Part shown: one piece after another, positions 1 to 8,666 of the stretch
Numbering within the stretch: position 1 is the first letter of the stretch
How the letters are laid out: each line of letters opens with the position of its first letter
Assembly: GCA_035293805.1 (NCBI GenBank)
Contig: DATGMD010000098.1
Span: forward strand, 1 to 24,806
Direction: 5' to 3'
DNA: 24,806 nt
Source: JAJPHF01 sp035293805
Lineage (GTDB): Bacteria > Chloroflexota > UBA6077 > JAJPHF01
Program-made: the position numbers and the translations under genes
The notes under the pieces: model-generated
What the model saw: only the letters and a program-made list of their open reading frames with translations
Told to the model about the DNA's origin: nothing
Databases searched by the model: none

Positions 1-531
1 GCCCCGGAAGAAGACGCCGCACGCCCCGTGCTCCTTGCCAAACCGCAGCTCCTGCAGGGTCGCGTCCACGTCGCGCAGGGGCGGCACGACCGCCCAGCGT
101 ATCTTCCCGTTGGCGCGGTCCGCGACGTCGGCCAGGAAGCGGTTGTAGGCCTGGCAGAGGGCGACCTCGTACGCGACGTCCGCCGTGAGGTAGGCGAGGA
201 ACAGGGTGGGGTAGACCACCTGCACGTCCACCTGCGTGGCCTCCATGTCCGCGTAGCGCGTCGGCAGGTCCAGCAGCTCCCGCGCTTTATTGTCCGCGCG
301 GTTGCGCACGCTCGACTGTACAGTGGGCGTGACCAGCAGGTTCCCGCCGCGGCCGGCGGGCTTCGGGAAGATCTGGCCGTCGATGAGCCACATGTGATCG
401 CTGGCCCCGTACTGGGTGTCCTCCGGCACGGCCACGACGACCGGCCGGCGCGGGTACCATTCCGGATCGAGGAAGGTCCACATCTCCGGCGGTTCGGCGA
501 TGTGCGTATCGGCATCCACTACACCAGGCAT
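1..531 (-). CDS. Amidohydrolase family 2 (COG2159-type), N-terminal part, runs off window
   Basis: The reading frame is open from an ATG at 529-531 to the first base, giving 177 codons with no stop, so the C-terminal part lies outside the window. The protein starts MPGVVDADTHIAEPPEMW. The D-x-D-T-H-I-x-E-P pattern is the first metal-binding strand typical of COG2159 metal-dependent hydrolases/decarboxylases (the ACMSD-like amidohydrolase superfamily). Further on it has YADMEATQVDVQVVYPTLF and AYNRFLADV, the usual conserved positions in this family. The start is fixed by AAGGAGG six bases upstream. The later metal ligands are not visible, so the substrate cannot be named; hydrolase or decarboxylase activity on a small carbonyl or carboxyl compound is likely. 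It reads in the same direction as the glycosylase gene downstream of its start but is separated from it by 165 bases. Confidence 0.85.
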   Translation of the reverse strand, partial: MPGVVDADTHIAEPPEMWTFLDPEWYPRRPVVVAVPEDTQYGASDHMWLIDGQIFPKPAGRGGNLLVTPTVQSSVRNRADNKARELLDLPTRYADMEATQVDVQVVYPTLFLAYLTADVAYEVALCQAYNRFLADVADRANGKIRWAVVPPLRDVDATLQELRFGKEHGACGVFFRG

Positions 532-536
532 CGCTA

Positions 537-543
537 CCTCCTT
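537..543 (-). promoter_or_regulatory. Ribosome binding site deciding the amidohydrolase start
   Basis: AAGGAGG on the minus strand, six bases before the ATG at 529-531. It supports a real gene here although the frame is cut by the window edge. Confidence 0.75.
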
Positions 544-580
544 GCGCGCCGGCGGCCGCCGGGCATCTTGACGCTATGTT

Positions 581-671
581 ACCAGCGCCACGCCCGCACG
601 GTCGAAAGGCGGATCAACCGCGCGCTCAACGTCATGCGGGGACCAGCGCCACGCCCGCACCGTCGAAAGGC
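581..671. repeat. Two 30-base direct repeats, 61 bases apart (start to start)
   Basis: Copies at 581-610 and 642-671 read ACCAGCGCCACGCCCGCAC, then G or C, then GTCGAAAGGC, with a single mismatch (600 versus 661). They lie in the gap between the glycosylase stop and the amidohydrolase start. The intervening 31 bases are unrelated. The origin could be a local duplication or a repeated protein-binding site. No open frame spans both copies convincingly. Confidence 0.85.
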
Positions 672-696
672 TTTCGCGGACGCTAGGGCATCCGGC

Positions 697-1365
697 TCAG
701 GCCGGCGCGGGCACCGCGACCTGCGGCTCGACGGCGCCGCTACGCCAGAGGTACCAGGTGGCGAAGCTGCGGTAGGGGCGCCAGGGCTCGGCGAGCGCGC
801 GCAGCTCGGCGGCCTTCGGCCGCTCGGCCAGCCCGTACTGGCGGTGCACGGCGGCGCGGAACCCCAGGTCGTCCACCGGCAGCACGTCCGGCCGGCCGAG
901 GCTGAAGATCAGGAACATCTCGGCCGTCCAGCGGCCGATGCCTTTGACCTGGACCAGCTCGGCGATGACCGCCTCGTCGGGCAGTCGGTCGATCGCCGCG
1001 AGGTCGACGGCGCCGCTTGCGACCTTCGCGGCCAGGTCGGTCACGTAGCGCTCCTTGGCGCGCGACAGGCCGATGGCGCGCAGGTCGTCGGGCGTGAGCG
1101 CGAGCAGCGCCGCGGGGGTGAGCGGCGCATCGGCGCCGATGCGCGCGGCCAGACGGGCGCGGATGGCGCTGGCGGCCGACACGGAGATCTGCTGGCCCAC
1201 GATGGCGCTGACGAGCGCGGCGAAGTAGTTGGGCTCGTGGCGCAGCGCCGGCGGCCCGACGGCGGCGATCAGCCGCCCCAGCACGGGGTCCGCGGCGCCG
1301 AGGTGTGCGACCGCGGCCGCCTGCCGCGCGGGGTCACGGGTCGCCGGAACGTCGCCCATCGTCAC
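697..1365 (-). CDS. DNA-3-methyladenine glycosylase II family (AlkA-like, HhH-GPD)
   Basis: A 222-residue base-excision-repair glycosylase that would remove alkylated purines from DNA. The helix-hairpin-helix is at about residues 139-151 (VKGIGRWTAEMF), followed by LPVDDLGFRAAV at 163-173. The second Asp of the VDD pair (about 166) aligns with the catalytic Asp of AlkA. FAALVSAIVGQQISVSAA at about 48-65 is the other family signature. The length matches the short stand-alone form without AlkA's N-terminal beta domain. The first codon is GTG; an ATG two codons in (1357-1359) is an equally good start, because AGGACAG and AGGTGA both lie upstream at short spacing. It is followed by the 165-base repeat-bearing gap. 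Its neighbours suggest no partner, so it is probably a stand-alone repair gene. Confidence 0.9.
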   Translation of the reverse strand: MTMGDVPATRDPARQAAAVAHLGAADPVLGRLIAAVGPPALRHEPNYFAALVSAIVGQQISVSAASAIRARLAARIGADAPLTPAALLALTPDDLRAIGLSRAKERYVTDLAAKVASGAVDLAAIDRLPDEAVIAELVQVKGIGRWTAEMFLIFSLGRPDVLPVDDLGFRAAVHRQYGLAERPKAAELRALAEPWRPYRSFATWYLWRSGAVEPQVAVPAPA

Positions 1366-1462
1366 CTGTCCTGCTGAAATGAGTCGCCAGACTATACCGT
1401 CTGCCCCGGGCGCGGCTCATTGGCCGCGAAAGCCGCTGGAGGCCAGCTCATCCGCGGCGCCG

Positions 1463-2224
1463 TTAGGTGAGCACCGAGCCGCCGTCCACGTGGATGTTCT
1501 GGCCGGTGATGAAGTCGCTGGCCGGCGACGCCAGGAAGACGACCGTGCCGACCAGGTCCTCGGAGTACTCGGGGCGCTGGATGATGCGTTCGCGCAGGGC
1601 CCGGGCGCGGCCCTCCTCGGTCACGCTCGGCTGATAGGTGTCGCTCTCCGTCTGGCCGGGCGCGATGGCGTTGACGCGGATGCCCTGCGCGCCCACCTCG
1701 CGCGCGAGCGCCCGCGTCAGACCCGCGACGGCGGCCTTCGAGGTGACGTAGTGGAGCATGTTCGGCGTCCCCTTCCAGGCCGTGCCCGAGGCGACGTTGA
1801 TGATCTTGCCGTAGCCCTGGGCGCGCATGTGCGGGATCACTGCCTTGCAGCACAGCCAGGTGCCGCGCACGTTGACCGCGAACATGCGGTCCCACTCGGC
1901 GACCCCGATCTGGTCCTGCGGACCGTGGGTGAAGCCGACCGAGGCGAAGATGGCCGCGTTGTTGACCAGCACGTCCACGCGGCCGAACTCGGCGAGGGTG
2001 CGCGCGACCATCGCCTGGACGCTCGCCTCGTCGGACACGTCGGTGGGCGCTTCCAGCGCGCGGTGGCCGGCGGCGCGCAGCTCGGCGGCCGTGGCCTCGG
2101 CGGCGCCCGCGTCGATCTCGGCCACGACGATGGCGGCACCCTCGGCCGCCAGGCCCTTGCAGTAGTGCTTGCCAATGCCCTTGCCGCCACCGGTGACGAT
2201 GGCGACGCGGTCCGCGAGCTGCAT
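1463..2224 (-). CDS. Short-chain dehydrogenase/reductase, classical type
   Basis: A 253-residue NAD(P)(H)-dependent oxidoreductase of the FabG-like classical SDR group. The cofactor loop TGGGKGIG is at residues 11-18 and the NNAA motif at 88-91. The catalytic set is complete: Ser146 in NVASGTAW, Tyr159 and Lys163 in YVTSK. The C-terminal FITGQNIHVDGGS is the usual subunit-contact strand. The acidic residue at the end of beta-2 (VVAEIDAG, about 33-40) favours NAD over NADP. The start is supported by AAGGAGG seven bases upstream. It is divergent from the LLM oxidoreductase gene across 141 bases, which suggests a shared control region. The substrate is unknown; an alcohol, hydroxy acid or ketone from the same catabolic route as the neighbouring oxidoreductase is a reasonable guess. 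Confidence 0.9.
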   Translation of the reverse strand: MQLADRVAIVTGGGKGIGKHYCKGLAAEGAAIVVAEIDAGAAEATAAELRAAGHRALEAPTDVSDEASVQAMVARTLAEFGRVDVLVNNAAIFASVGFTHGPQDQIGVAEWDRMFAVNVRGTWLCCKAVIPHMRAQGYGKIINVASGTAWKGTPNMLHYVTSKAAVAGLTRALAREVGAQGIRVNAIAPGQTESDTYQPSVTEEGRARALRERIIQRPEYSEDLVGTVVFLASPASDFITGQNIHVDGGSVLT

Positions 2225-2304
2225 GGTGCTCCCTCCTTCCGCACTCGACGCCCCTGCCCGGGCGCCCTATGATACGCTGCCGGCGCGGGGCGCGGGGGAC
2301 GCGC

Positions 2305-2333
2305 TTGACGGCGCTCGCTGGCGCGGCCATACT
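2305..2333 (+). promoter_or_regulatory. Candidate sigma70-type promoter for the LLM oxidoreductase gene
   Basis: TTGACG (2305-2310), a 17-base spacer, then CATACT (2328-2333). The -35 box matches consensus in five of six positions and the -10 box in four. This would give a short leader of about 25 bases before the ATG at 2366, and GGAGG lies at 2353-2357. A TATGAT/ATCATA near 2272-2277 could serve the divergent SDR, but no -35 box accompanies it. Confidence 0.45.
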
Positions 2334-2365
2334 CCGGCTCACCAGCCCGCGCGGAGGAGCAAGCG

Positions 2366-3532
2366 ATGGCGACGGCTCACGCCGCGGACGCCCGCGGCGC
2401 CACCAACCCGCTGTTCAACGCCAACAAGCTGAAGCTGGGCGTGTTCGCCACGAACGTGAGCGGCGGCTGCGCGATCACGCTGGCCGAGGGGCGGTTTGCG
2501 ACGACGTGGCCGAACGCGCGGGCGATCAACACCCTGGCGGACCGCGCCGGCTTCGAGGCGCTGGTGCCGGTGGCGCGCTGGAAGGGGTTCGGCGGGCCGA
2601 GCAACTTCAACGGCACCTGCTTCGAGACGTTTACCTGGGCGGCGGGGCTGGCGGCGCAGACGGAGCGCGCGGCCGTCTTCGCCACCGCGCACGTGCCGAC
2701 CGTCCACCCGATCGTGGCCGCGAAGCAGTGTACGACGATCGATCACATCTCGGGCGGGCGGTTCGCGCTGAACGTGGTCTGCGGCTGGTTTCGGCCGGAG
2801 CTGGAGATGTTCGGCGCGCCGACGATGGAGCACGACACGGCCTACGCGTACGCCGCGGAGTGGCTGGACGTGGTGCGGGCGCTGTGGACGAGCGAGGGCG
2901 AATTCGACCACGCCGGGCGGTTCTTTCGCGTGGCAAAGGGGTTCCATGAGCCGAAGCCGCTCCAGCACCCGCTGCCGCCGGTGATGAGCGCGGGGTCGTC
3001 CGAGGTGGGGCGGCGGTTCGCGGCGCGCTACGCCGACATGGCGTTCACGCAGGCGCGGCCGGCCGACTTCGCGGGCACGCGCGCCCAGATCGCCGAGCTG
3101 CGGCGCCTGGCGCGCGAGGAGTACGGCCGCGAGCTACAGGTGTGGACGACGGCCTACGTCGTCTGCCGGCCGACCGAGCGCGAGGCGCGCGACTACCTGC
3201 ACTACTACGTCCACGAGCGCGGCGACTGGGAGGCGGTGGAGAACCTGACGCACGTCATGGGGCTGCAGAAGCGGCACCTGTCGGCCGAGGCGCTGGAGGG
3301 GCTGAAGGCGCAGTTCGTGGCCGGCTGGGGCGGCTTCCCGCTGGTGGGCACGCCGGAGCAGATCGTGGACGCGCTCGTGCAGGCGTCGCGGGCGGGGATC
3401 GACGGGGTGACGCTGTCGTGGGTGCGCTACGAGGCGGAGCTGCGGCAGTGGATCGCCGAGGTGCTGCCGCTGCTGGAGCAAGCCGGCCTGCGCCAGCCCT
3501 GCCCGGCCCCTGACCGGCTGCCTGTCCCCTGA
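2366..3532 (+). CDS. LLM-class flavin-dependent oxidoreductase (RutA/SsuD-like monooxygenase)
   Basis: A 388-residue bacterial-luciferase-like protein that would use reduced flavin and O2 to oxidise a small organic substrate. Recognisable elements in order are the first strand LKLGVFATNVSGG, the block WKGFGGPSNFNGTCFETF, the strand-helix TIDHISGGRFALNVVCGW and the pattern EPKPLQHPLPPVMSAGSSEVGR. The WKGFGG...ESFT/ETFT and ISGGRFxxNxVxGW blocks resemble RutA (pyrimidine oxygenase) and SsuD (alkanesulfonate monooxygenase). No RutB-F or SsuE partner is present, so the substrate is open. GGAGG nine bases before ATG sets the start. A flavin reductase would have to come from elsewhere in the genome. 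An ABC importer of the sulfonate/taurine class lies 5 kb downstream and could supply a substrate, but that link is only inference. Confidence 0.88.
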   Translation: MATAHAADARGATNPLFNANKLKLGVFATNVSGGCAITLAEGRFATTWPNARAINTLADRAGFEALVPVARWKGFGGPSNFNGTCFETFTWAAGLAAQTERAAVFATAHVPTVHPIVAAKQCTTIDHISGGRFALNVVCGWFRPELEMFGAPTMEHDTAYAYAAEWLDVVRALWTSEGEFDHAGRFFRVAKGFHEPKPLQHPLPPVMSAGSSEVGRRFAARYADMAFTQARPADFAGTRAQIAELRRLAREEYGRELQVWTTAYVVCRPTEREARDYLHYYVHERGDWEAVENLTHVMGLQKRHLSAEALEGLKAQFVAGWGGFPLVGTPEQIVDALVQASRAGIDGVTLSWVRYEAELRQWIAEVLPLLEQAGLRQPCPAPDRLPVP

Positions 3533-3638
3533 GCCGCGGGGCGCCTGGCAACCATCTTCGCGGCCGCGTGCTGCCGTCCCGGTGGCGAGCACACGGCGAG
3601 CGTGGCGCTGCCGCCGCCGTCTGGCCTGTCGCGGCGAA

Positions 3639-3668
3639 TTGCTCTGCACCCTCGCTCGGCCCTATGCT
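3639..3668 (+). promoter_or_regulatory. Weak candidate promoter before the second SDR
   Basis: TTGCTC (3639-3644), an 18-base gap, then TATGCT (3663-3668), in the 183-base gap between the LLM gene and the second SDR. The boxes match consensus in three and four of six positions. Nothing else is visible in this gap. Confidence 0.25.
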
Positions 3669-3715
3669 TCCTCGCGGTCTGATCACGCGGCCGGCGCGGC
3701 GGAAGGGGGCAGGCG

Positions 3716-4513
3716 ATGGACCTGGAGCTAGGCGGCAAGGTGGCGGTGCTGACGGGCGCGAGCAAGGGGATCGGCTACGCGTCGGCGCGGGCGCTGGCGC
3801 GCGAGGGCGCGCGGGTGGCGATCTGCGCGCGCGGCGTGGAGCAGCTGGAGCGCGCGGCGGCGGCGCTGCGCGCCGAGACGGGCGCCGAGGTGCTGCCGGT
3901 GCCGGCGGACATGGGCGTGCGCGACGACGCGCGGCGGCTGATGGCGCAGACTGCCGAGCGCTTCGGGCGTATCGACGTGCTCGTGAACTGCGCGGGCAGC
4001 TCGCCGGGGGGGCTGCTGCTGAACATCACCGAGGAGCAGTGGTTCGCCAGCATGAACTTGAAGTTCCTGGGCTACGTGCGGGCGATGACCGAGGCGATTC
4101 CGTACATGCTGGCGGGCGGCGGCGGGCGGATCGTGAACGTGATCGGCAACGACGGCAACAAGCCATCGTACTGGGAGCTGACGCCGGGCGCGGCGAACGC
4201 CGCGGGCATCAACGTGTCGCGGGCGCTGGCCGAGCAGTACGCGCCGCACGGCATCCTGATCAACGTGGTGAACCCCGGGCCGGTGGCGACGGACCGTTGG
4301 GACGGCCTGGAGAAGCAGATGGCGAAGGACCGCAACATCAGTCAGGAGGCAGCGCACCGGCTCGCGGAGCGCAGCATCCCCATCGGGCGGATCTGCCGCC
4401 CCGAGGAGGTGGCCGACCTGGTCTGCTTCCTCGCCTCCGGCCGCAACACGTTCATGGCCGGCGCCGTCGTCAACATCGACGGTGCCCAGCGCAAGGCCAT
4501 CATGGAGTGCTGA
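3716..4513 (+). CDS. SDR-family protein with non-canonical active site
   Basis: A 265-residue Rossmann-fold protein. The cofactor loop TGASKGIG (13-20) and the NCAG motif (91-94) are intact, and ICARGVEQL at about 36-44 suggests NADP binding. The fold is complete through MAGAVVNIDGAQ near the C terminus. The catalytic region departs from the family. Where NxSS...YxxxK is expected (about 141-165) it reads NVIGNDGNKPSYWELTPGAANAAG: no Ser at the usual position, and neither Tyr151 nor any nearby Tyr is followed by Lys four residues later. Other divergent SDRs with a GAANAA-type segment exist to my knowledge, so this may be a known but poorly characterised subfamily. The start is supported by GGAAGGGGG upstream. 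It may act on a substrate by a different mechanism or be a binding protein. Confidence 0.85.
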   Translation: MDLELGGKVAVLTGASKGIGYASARALAREGARVAICARGVEQLERAAAALRAETGAEVLPVPADMGVRDDARRLMAQTAERFGRIDVLVNCAGSSPGGLLLNITEEQWFASMNLKFLGYVRAMTEAIPYMLAGGGGRIVNVIGNDGNKPSYWELTPGAANAAGINVSRALAEQYAPHGILINVVNPGPVATDRWDGLEKQMAKDRNISQEAAHRLAERSIPIGRICRPEEVADLVCFLASGRNTFMAGAVVNIDGAQRKAIMEC

Positions 4514-4515
4514 CC

Positions 4516-4582
4516 TAACCGCCCAGCCCCCCTTCCCTCTGCCAGGCCCCCCTTCCCGCTGAAGGAGGGGGGGAGCCGGTTA
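4516..4582. repeat. Small palindromic element with TAACCG/CGGTTA ends
   Basis: Just after the SDR stop, TAACCG (4516-4521) and CGGTTA (4577-4582) bound a 67-base segment. It holds two CCCCCCTTCCC copies and a hairpin at 4547-4569: CCCCCCTTC, a five-base loop, then GAAGGAGGG, with one internal mismatch. It could act as a transcription terminator without a clear U tract, or be a small interspersed repeat. Confidence 0.5.
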
Positions 4583-4762
4583 CGCCAACAACCCTAGTCT
4601 CCTCCGAGTGGTTGCACCCCGCGCCGCCGTGCCGTCGCGCGCCGGGAGCGGCCGTGCTACACTGGACGCCACCACGCGGGCACCTACCCGGGACGGACGC
4701 GCCGCGGGGGCGCGCAGCGGCGATCCCCAGGAACCGGCCCGGCGAGCGAAGGGAGCAGGCGG

Positions 4763-6082
4763 ATGACGGCCATCGCACTGTCGCGGTCCATCGGCGCGGC
4801 CGAGTGGCGCGCGCTCGCGGCCTCCTGGCTGGGCTGGATGTTCGACGGCTACGAGACTTACGCGCTCGTGCTCGTCGCGGGCATCGCCACGCGCCAGCTC
4901 ATCGCCGCCGATCAGGTGGCCCAGCTCCCCATCTACGTCGGCGGCCTGCTCTGCGTGACGCTGCTCGGCTGGGCCACGGGCGGCGTGCTGGCGGGCATCC
5001 TGGCCGACTACGTGGGCCGCAAGCGCATGCTCATGTACTCGATTCTCTGGTACGCCGCCTTCACCGGTCTGACCGCCCTGGCGCCCAATTACTGGGTGCT
5101 GCTCGGCATGCGCTTCCTGACCGGCCTCGGCCTGGGCGCCGAGTGGGGCCCCGGCACCGCGATGGTGGCCGAGTTCTGGCCGCCCGCCGTGCGGGGGCGG
5201 GCCGCCGCGGTGCTGCAATCCGCGTTTGGCTTCGGCTTCCTCGCGGCGTCGGCCGCCTGGTTCCTGATCGGGCCGCTGGGCGCCGGCGCCTGGCGCTACA
5301 TGTTCCTGCTCGGCGTGCTGCCCGCGCTGCTGCTGCTGTACATCCGCACCCAGGTGCAGGAGCCGGCCCTGTGGGTGACCGCGGCCGAGCGGCGGCAGGC
5401 GGCCCGCGAGCGCGCCGCCCGCGGCCAGGCGCTCGACGCGGCCGAGCACGGCTTGCTGCGCTTTACCATGGCCCAGGTGCTGGCCGTGCCAGTGCTGCGG
5501 CGGCGGCTGTTCCTGCTCGTGCTCATGTCGCTGAGCACGAACGTCGGCTGGTGGGCCACCTCCACCTGGATCCCGCAGTACGCCGCCCAGCTCGCCGGCG
5601 GCGCAAGCCTCGACGCCGCCCAGTGGGCCACCTACACGGCCCTCACCTACAACCTCGGCGCCATCGTCGGCTTCCTGGCGCTCGGCACGGTGGCCGACCT
5701 GTGGGGCCGCAAGCCGGCGACCTTCCTGTTCTTCCTGGGCTCGGTGGTCATCGTCGAGCTGCTGTTCCTCGGCGTCCATGAGCCGCGTCTGCTGCTGTTC
5801 GCCGCGGCCGTGAACGGCTTCTTCACTTCCGGGCTGTTCACCTGGATGCCGATCTACACGCCCGAGGTGTTTCCCACCTACGTGCGCGGCTCGGCCATCT
5901 CGATGGTGTTCGACAGCTCGCGCTACGTGGCCGCCTGGGGGCCGCTGCTGGCCGGCTGGCTGATCACCGCGCTCGGCGGCATCGGCACCGCCGCGGCGAT
6001 CGTCGGCCTGATCTACGTCCTGGGCCTCGTCATCACGCCCTGGGCGGGGCCGGAGACTCGCGGCCAGCCCCTCCCGGAGTGA
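4763..6082 (+). CDS. MFS transporter, sugar/aromatic-acid:H+ symporter type
   Basis: A 439-residue inner-membrane carrier with about 12 hydrophobic segments in two halves. The MFS loop 2-3 signature reads GILADYVGRKRM (about 80-91), and the corresponding second-half loop reads GTVADLWGRKPATF. The first segment carries FDGYETYALVLV; an acidic residue pair in helix 1 is typical of the aromatic acid:H+ symporter and sugar-porter-like groups. RFLTGLGLGAEWGPGTAMVAE is the conserved helix-4 region. AAGGGAG lies 9-10 bases before the ATG. It probably imports or exports a small organic acid in symport with protons. The upstream SDR reads the same way but is 249 bases away, so co-transcription is uncertain. 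The substrate cannot be called from sequence. Confidence 0.9.
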   Translation: MTAIALSRSIGAAEWRALAASWLGWMFDGYETYALVLVAGIATRQLIAADQVAQLPIYVGGLLCVTLLGWATGGVLAGILADYVGRKRMLMYSILWYAAFTGLTALAPNYWVLLGMRFLTGLGLGAEWGPGTAMVAEFWPPAVRGRAAAVLQSAFGFGFLAASAAWFLIGPLGAGAWRYMFLLGVLPALLLLYIRTQVQEPALWVTAAERRQAARERAARGQALDAAEHGLLRFTMAQVLAVPVLRRRLFLLVLMSLSTNVGWWATSTWIPQYAAQLAGGASLDAAQWATYTALTYNLGAIVGFLALGTVADLWGRKPATFLFFLGSVVIVELLFLGVHEPRLLLFAAAVNGFFTSGLFTWMPIYTPEVFPTYVRGSAISMVFDSSRYVAAWGPLLAGWLITALGGIGTAAAIVGLIYVLGLVITPWAGPETRGQPLPE

Positions 6083-6111
6083 GCCGCCAACGACTCCCTT
6101 CGGCCCTGCTC

Positions 6112-6131
6112 GCCAGAGCGTGCAATCTGGC
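6112..6131. terminator. Inverted repeat after the MFS gene
   Basis: GCCAGA (6112-6117), an eight-base spacer, then TCTGGC (6126-6131), about 30 bases after the MFS stop and about 70 before the GGDEF start. There is no U run, so terminator function is weakly supported. Confidence 0.25.
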
Positions 6132-6199
6132 TCGCCCGCCGCCGATCATCATGGTAGTAGCTGTCGACCTGCACGCCGCTGGCGGGGGAGGGCCAGGCC

Positions 6200-7324
<1,125 letters not shown>

Positions 7325-7393
7325 GCGCCGGCCGGCGAAGCGGACCGCCGCGCGGCACCCCTGGCTCGGTTGCGCTCCCCGCGACGCGCTTGG

Positions 7394-7433
7394 TAACATC
7401 CGGTAGTCGCAATGTTGACTAACATTGTCAACA
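7394..7433. promoter_or_regulatory. Operator-like palindrome upstream of the ABC importer operon
   Basis: TGTTGAC (7413-7419), seven bases, then GTCAACA (7427-7433) form a perfect inverted repeat. It overlaps a second one, AATGTT-GACT-AACATT (7411-7426). A further TAACAT half-site lies at 7394-7399, 26 bases before the TAACAT at 7420. Nested dyads of this size are typical of dimeric repressor sites, for example GntR or TetR families. The position 115 bases before the binding-protein start fits control of the importer. The regulator gene is not in the window. Confidence 0.55.
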
Positions 7434-7466
7434 GCAAGCGAGCAGCAGCTGTCGGGGAGTACGGTC

Positions 7467-7502
7467 GTGGCGGACGTCGAGTTTCTGAAGACCATCGACT
7501 GA
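7467..7502 (+). other. Eleven-codon leader frame in phase with the binding-protein gene
   Basis: A GTG at 7467 with GGGGAG seven bases upstream opens VADVEFLKTID and stops at TGA (7500-7502). It is in the same frame as the binding-protein gene, whose own GTG at 7548 has no ribosome binding site. It could be a leader peptide, the true start of the lipoprotein gene cut by a nonsense change or sequence error, or chance. Confidence 0.3.
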
Positions 7503-7547
7503 GCGTGTGGCACTGACGAGCTGGACTCGCTCGTCCCACCGCTCGCC

Positions 7548-8663
7548 GTGACGCCGGGACCGCCGCTGCGCCTGGTCGCGCGCCGCGCGCTGCTCGGCGG
7601 CGCCGCCAAGCTCGCGGCCCTCGGCGCTGGGCTCGCGGCGCTCGCCGCCTGCGCGCCCAAAGCGGCCGCGCCCGCGCCAGCGGCGCCCGCGCCGGCCGCC
7701 CAACCGTTCGGCGGCGAGGCGCCGGCCGCCCCGCCGAGCGGCTCGCTGGAGCACGTCGAGCTGGCGTTCTGCAGCCAGGTGCTGTGCGTGCTGCCCTACG
7801 AGGTGGCCCGCCAGCGCGGCTACTGGGCTGCCGAGGGGCTCGACGTGAACCTGGTGTACATGCGCGGCGGCACGCAGGCGATCAACGCGCTGCTGGCCAA
7901 CAGCGTGGACTGGGTCGGCACGCCGATCGACCTCGTGGTGCAGACGGTGGCAAAGGGCAAACAGGCGGTGATGATCGCCTCCACCTCGCGGCTGCCGTTC
8001 TTCGCGCTGGTCGTCGGGCCGCGCGCCGGCGACGTGCGCGCCGTGAAGGACCTGGCTGGCAAGAAGATCGGCGTCGGCAACCTGGGCACCACGGACCACC
8101 TGATGGCGCAATACCTGCTCGCCAAAGAGGGCGTGAGCCCGGACGCGGTCGAGTTCGTGTCGCTCGGGCCGAACCTGTACGACCAGGTGGTGCGCGGCCA
8201 GGTCGAGGCGGGCATGGTGCAGGAGCCGAGCCTGACGCTCGTGGAGCGCGCGGGCGGCCGCGTGCTGGTCAACTTCATGAAGCTCGACGACACGCAGCGG
8301 TTCCTGGGCGGGCCGTACCAGTTCATGGGCCTGAACACGCGTCCCGACGTGCTGGCGAGCAAGGCGGAGACGGGGCGCAAGCTCATCCGCGGCCTGATCC
8401 GCGCCAACCAGTGGATTCTGGAGAATCCCGGCGCCGCCATCGTGCAGGCGGCACCCGCGGACATCGTGGTGGGCGGCGACGTGGACGTGTTCGCCGCGGC
8501 GCTCGACCGCTACAAGCAGGACCTGTATCCCGCCGACGCGCGGCTCGTGCTCGACTCGGTGCAGCGCGTGATCGACGTGCAGCAGCAGTCGGGCGCCATC
8601 GAGCCGGGCCAGAGCGTCCGCGCCGACCAGGTGTTCACCAACCAGTACCTGCCGGAGGCCTGA
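7548..8663 (+). CDS. ABC transporter substrate-binding lipoprotein (NMT1/SsuA-like)
   Basis: A 371-residue extracytoplasmic solute-binding protein for the importer encoded next to it. The N terminus has ARRALLGG (11-18), a twin-arginine-like stretch, a hydrophobic core, and a lipobox LAAC with Cys35 as the acylation site. A Pro/Ala-rich linker follows. The mature part starts HVELAFCSQVLCVLPYEVARQRGYWAAEGLDVNLVY, the usual fold entry of nitrate/sulfonate/taurine and THI5-like binding proteins. KDLAGKKIGVGNLGTTDHLM is the conserved hinge. The GTG start at 7548 has no Shine-Dalgarno sequence; a better one sits 81 bases upstream in the same frame but is separated by TGA. The gene ends 3 bases before the ATPase GTG, so the two are co-transcribed. 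The substrate is not deducible; sulfonate, taurine or a pyrimidine precursor are possibilities. Confidence 0.88.
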   Translation: MTPGPPLRLVARRALLGGAAKLAALGAGLAALAACAPKAAAPAPAAPAPAAQPFGGEAPAAPPSGSLEHVELAFCSQVLCVLPYEVARQRGYWAAEGLDVNLVYMRGGTQAINALLANSVDWVGTPIDLVVQTVAKGKQAVMIASTSRLPFFALVVGPRAGDVRAVKDLAGKKIGVGNLGTTDHLMAQYLLAKEGVSPDAVEFVSLGPNLYDQVVRGQVEAGMVQEPSLTLVERAGGRVLVNFMKLDDTQRFLGGPYQFMGLNTRPDVLASKAETGRKLIRGLIRANQWILENPGAAIVQAAPADIVVGGDVDVFAAALDRYKQDLYPADARLVLDSVQRVIDVQQQSGAIEPGQSVRADQVFTNQYLPEA

Positions 8664-8666
8664 CCC

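Noticed and set aside
28..1377. 449-codon plus-strand frame at the left end
   Set aside because: It is antisense to both the amidohydrolase and the glycosylase, which have recognisable motifs. Its product is shadow-like.
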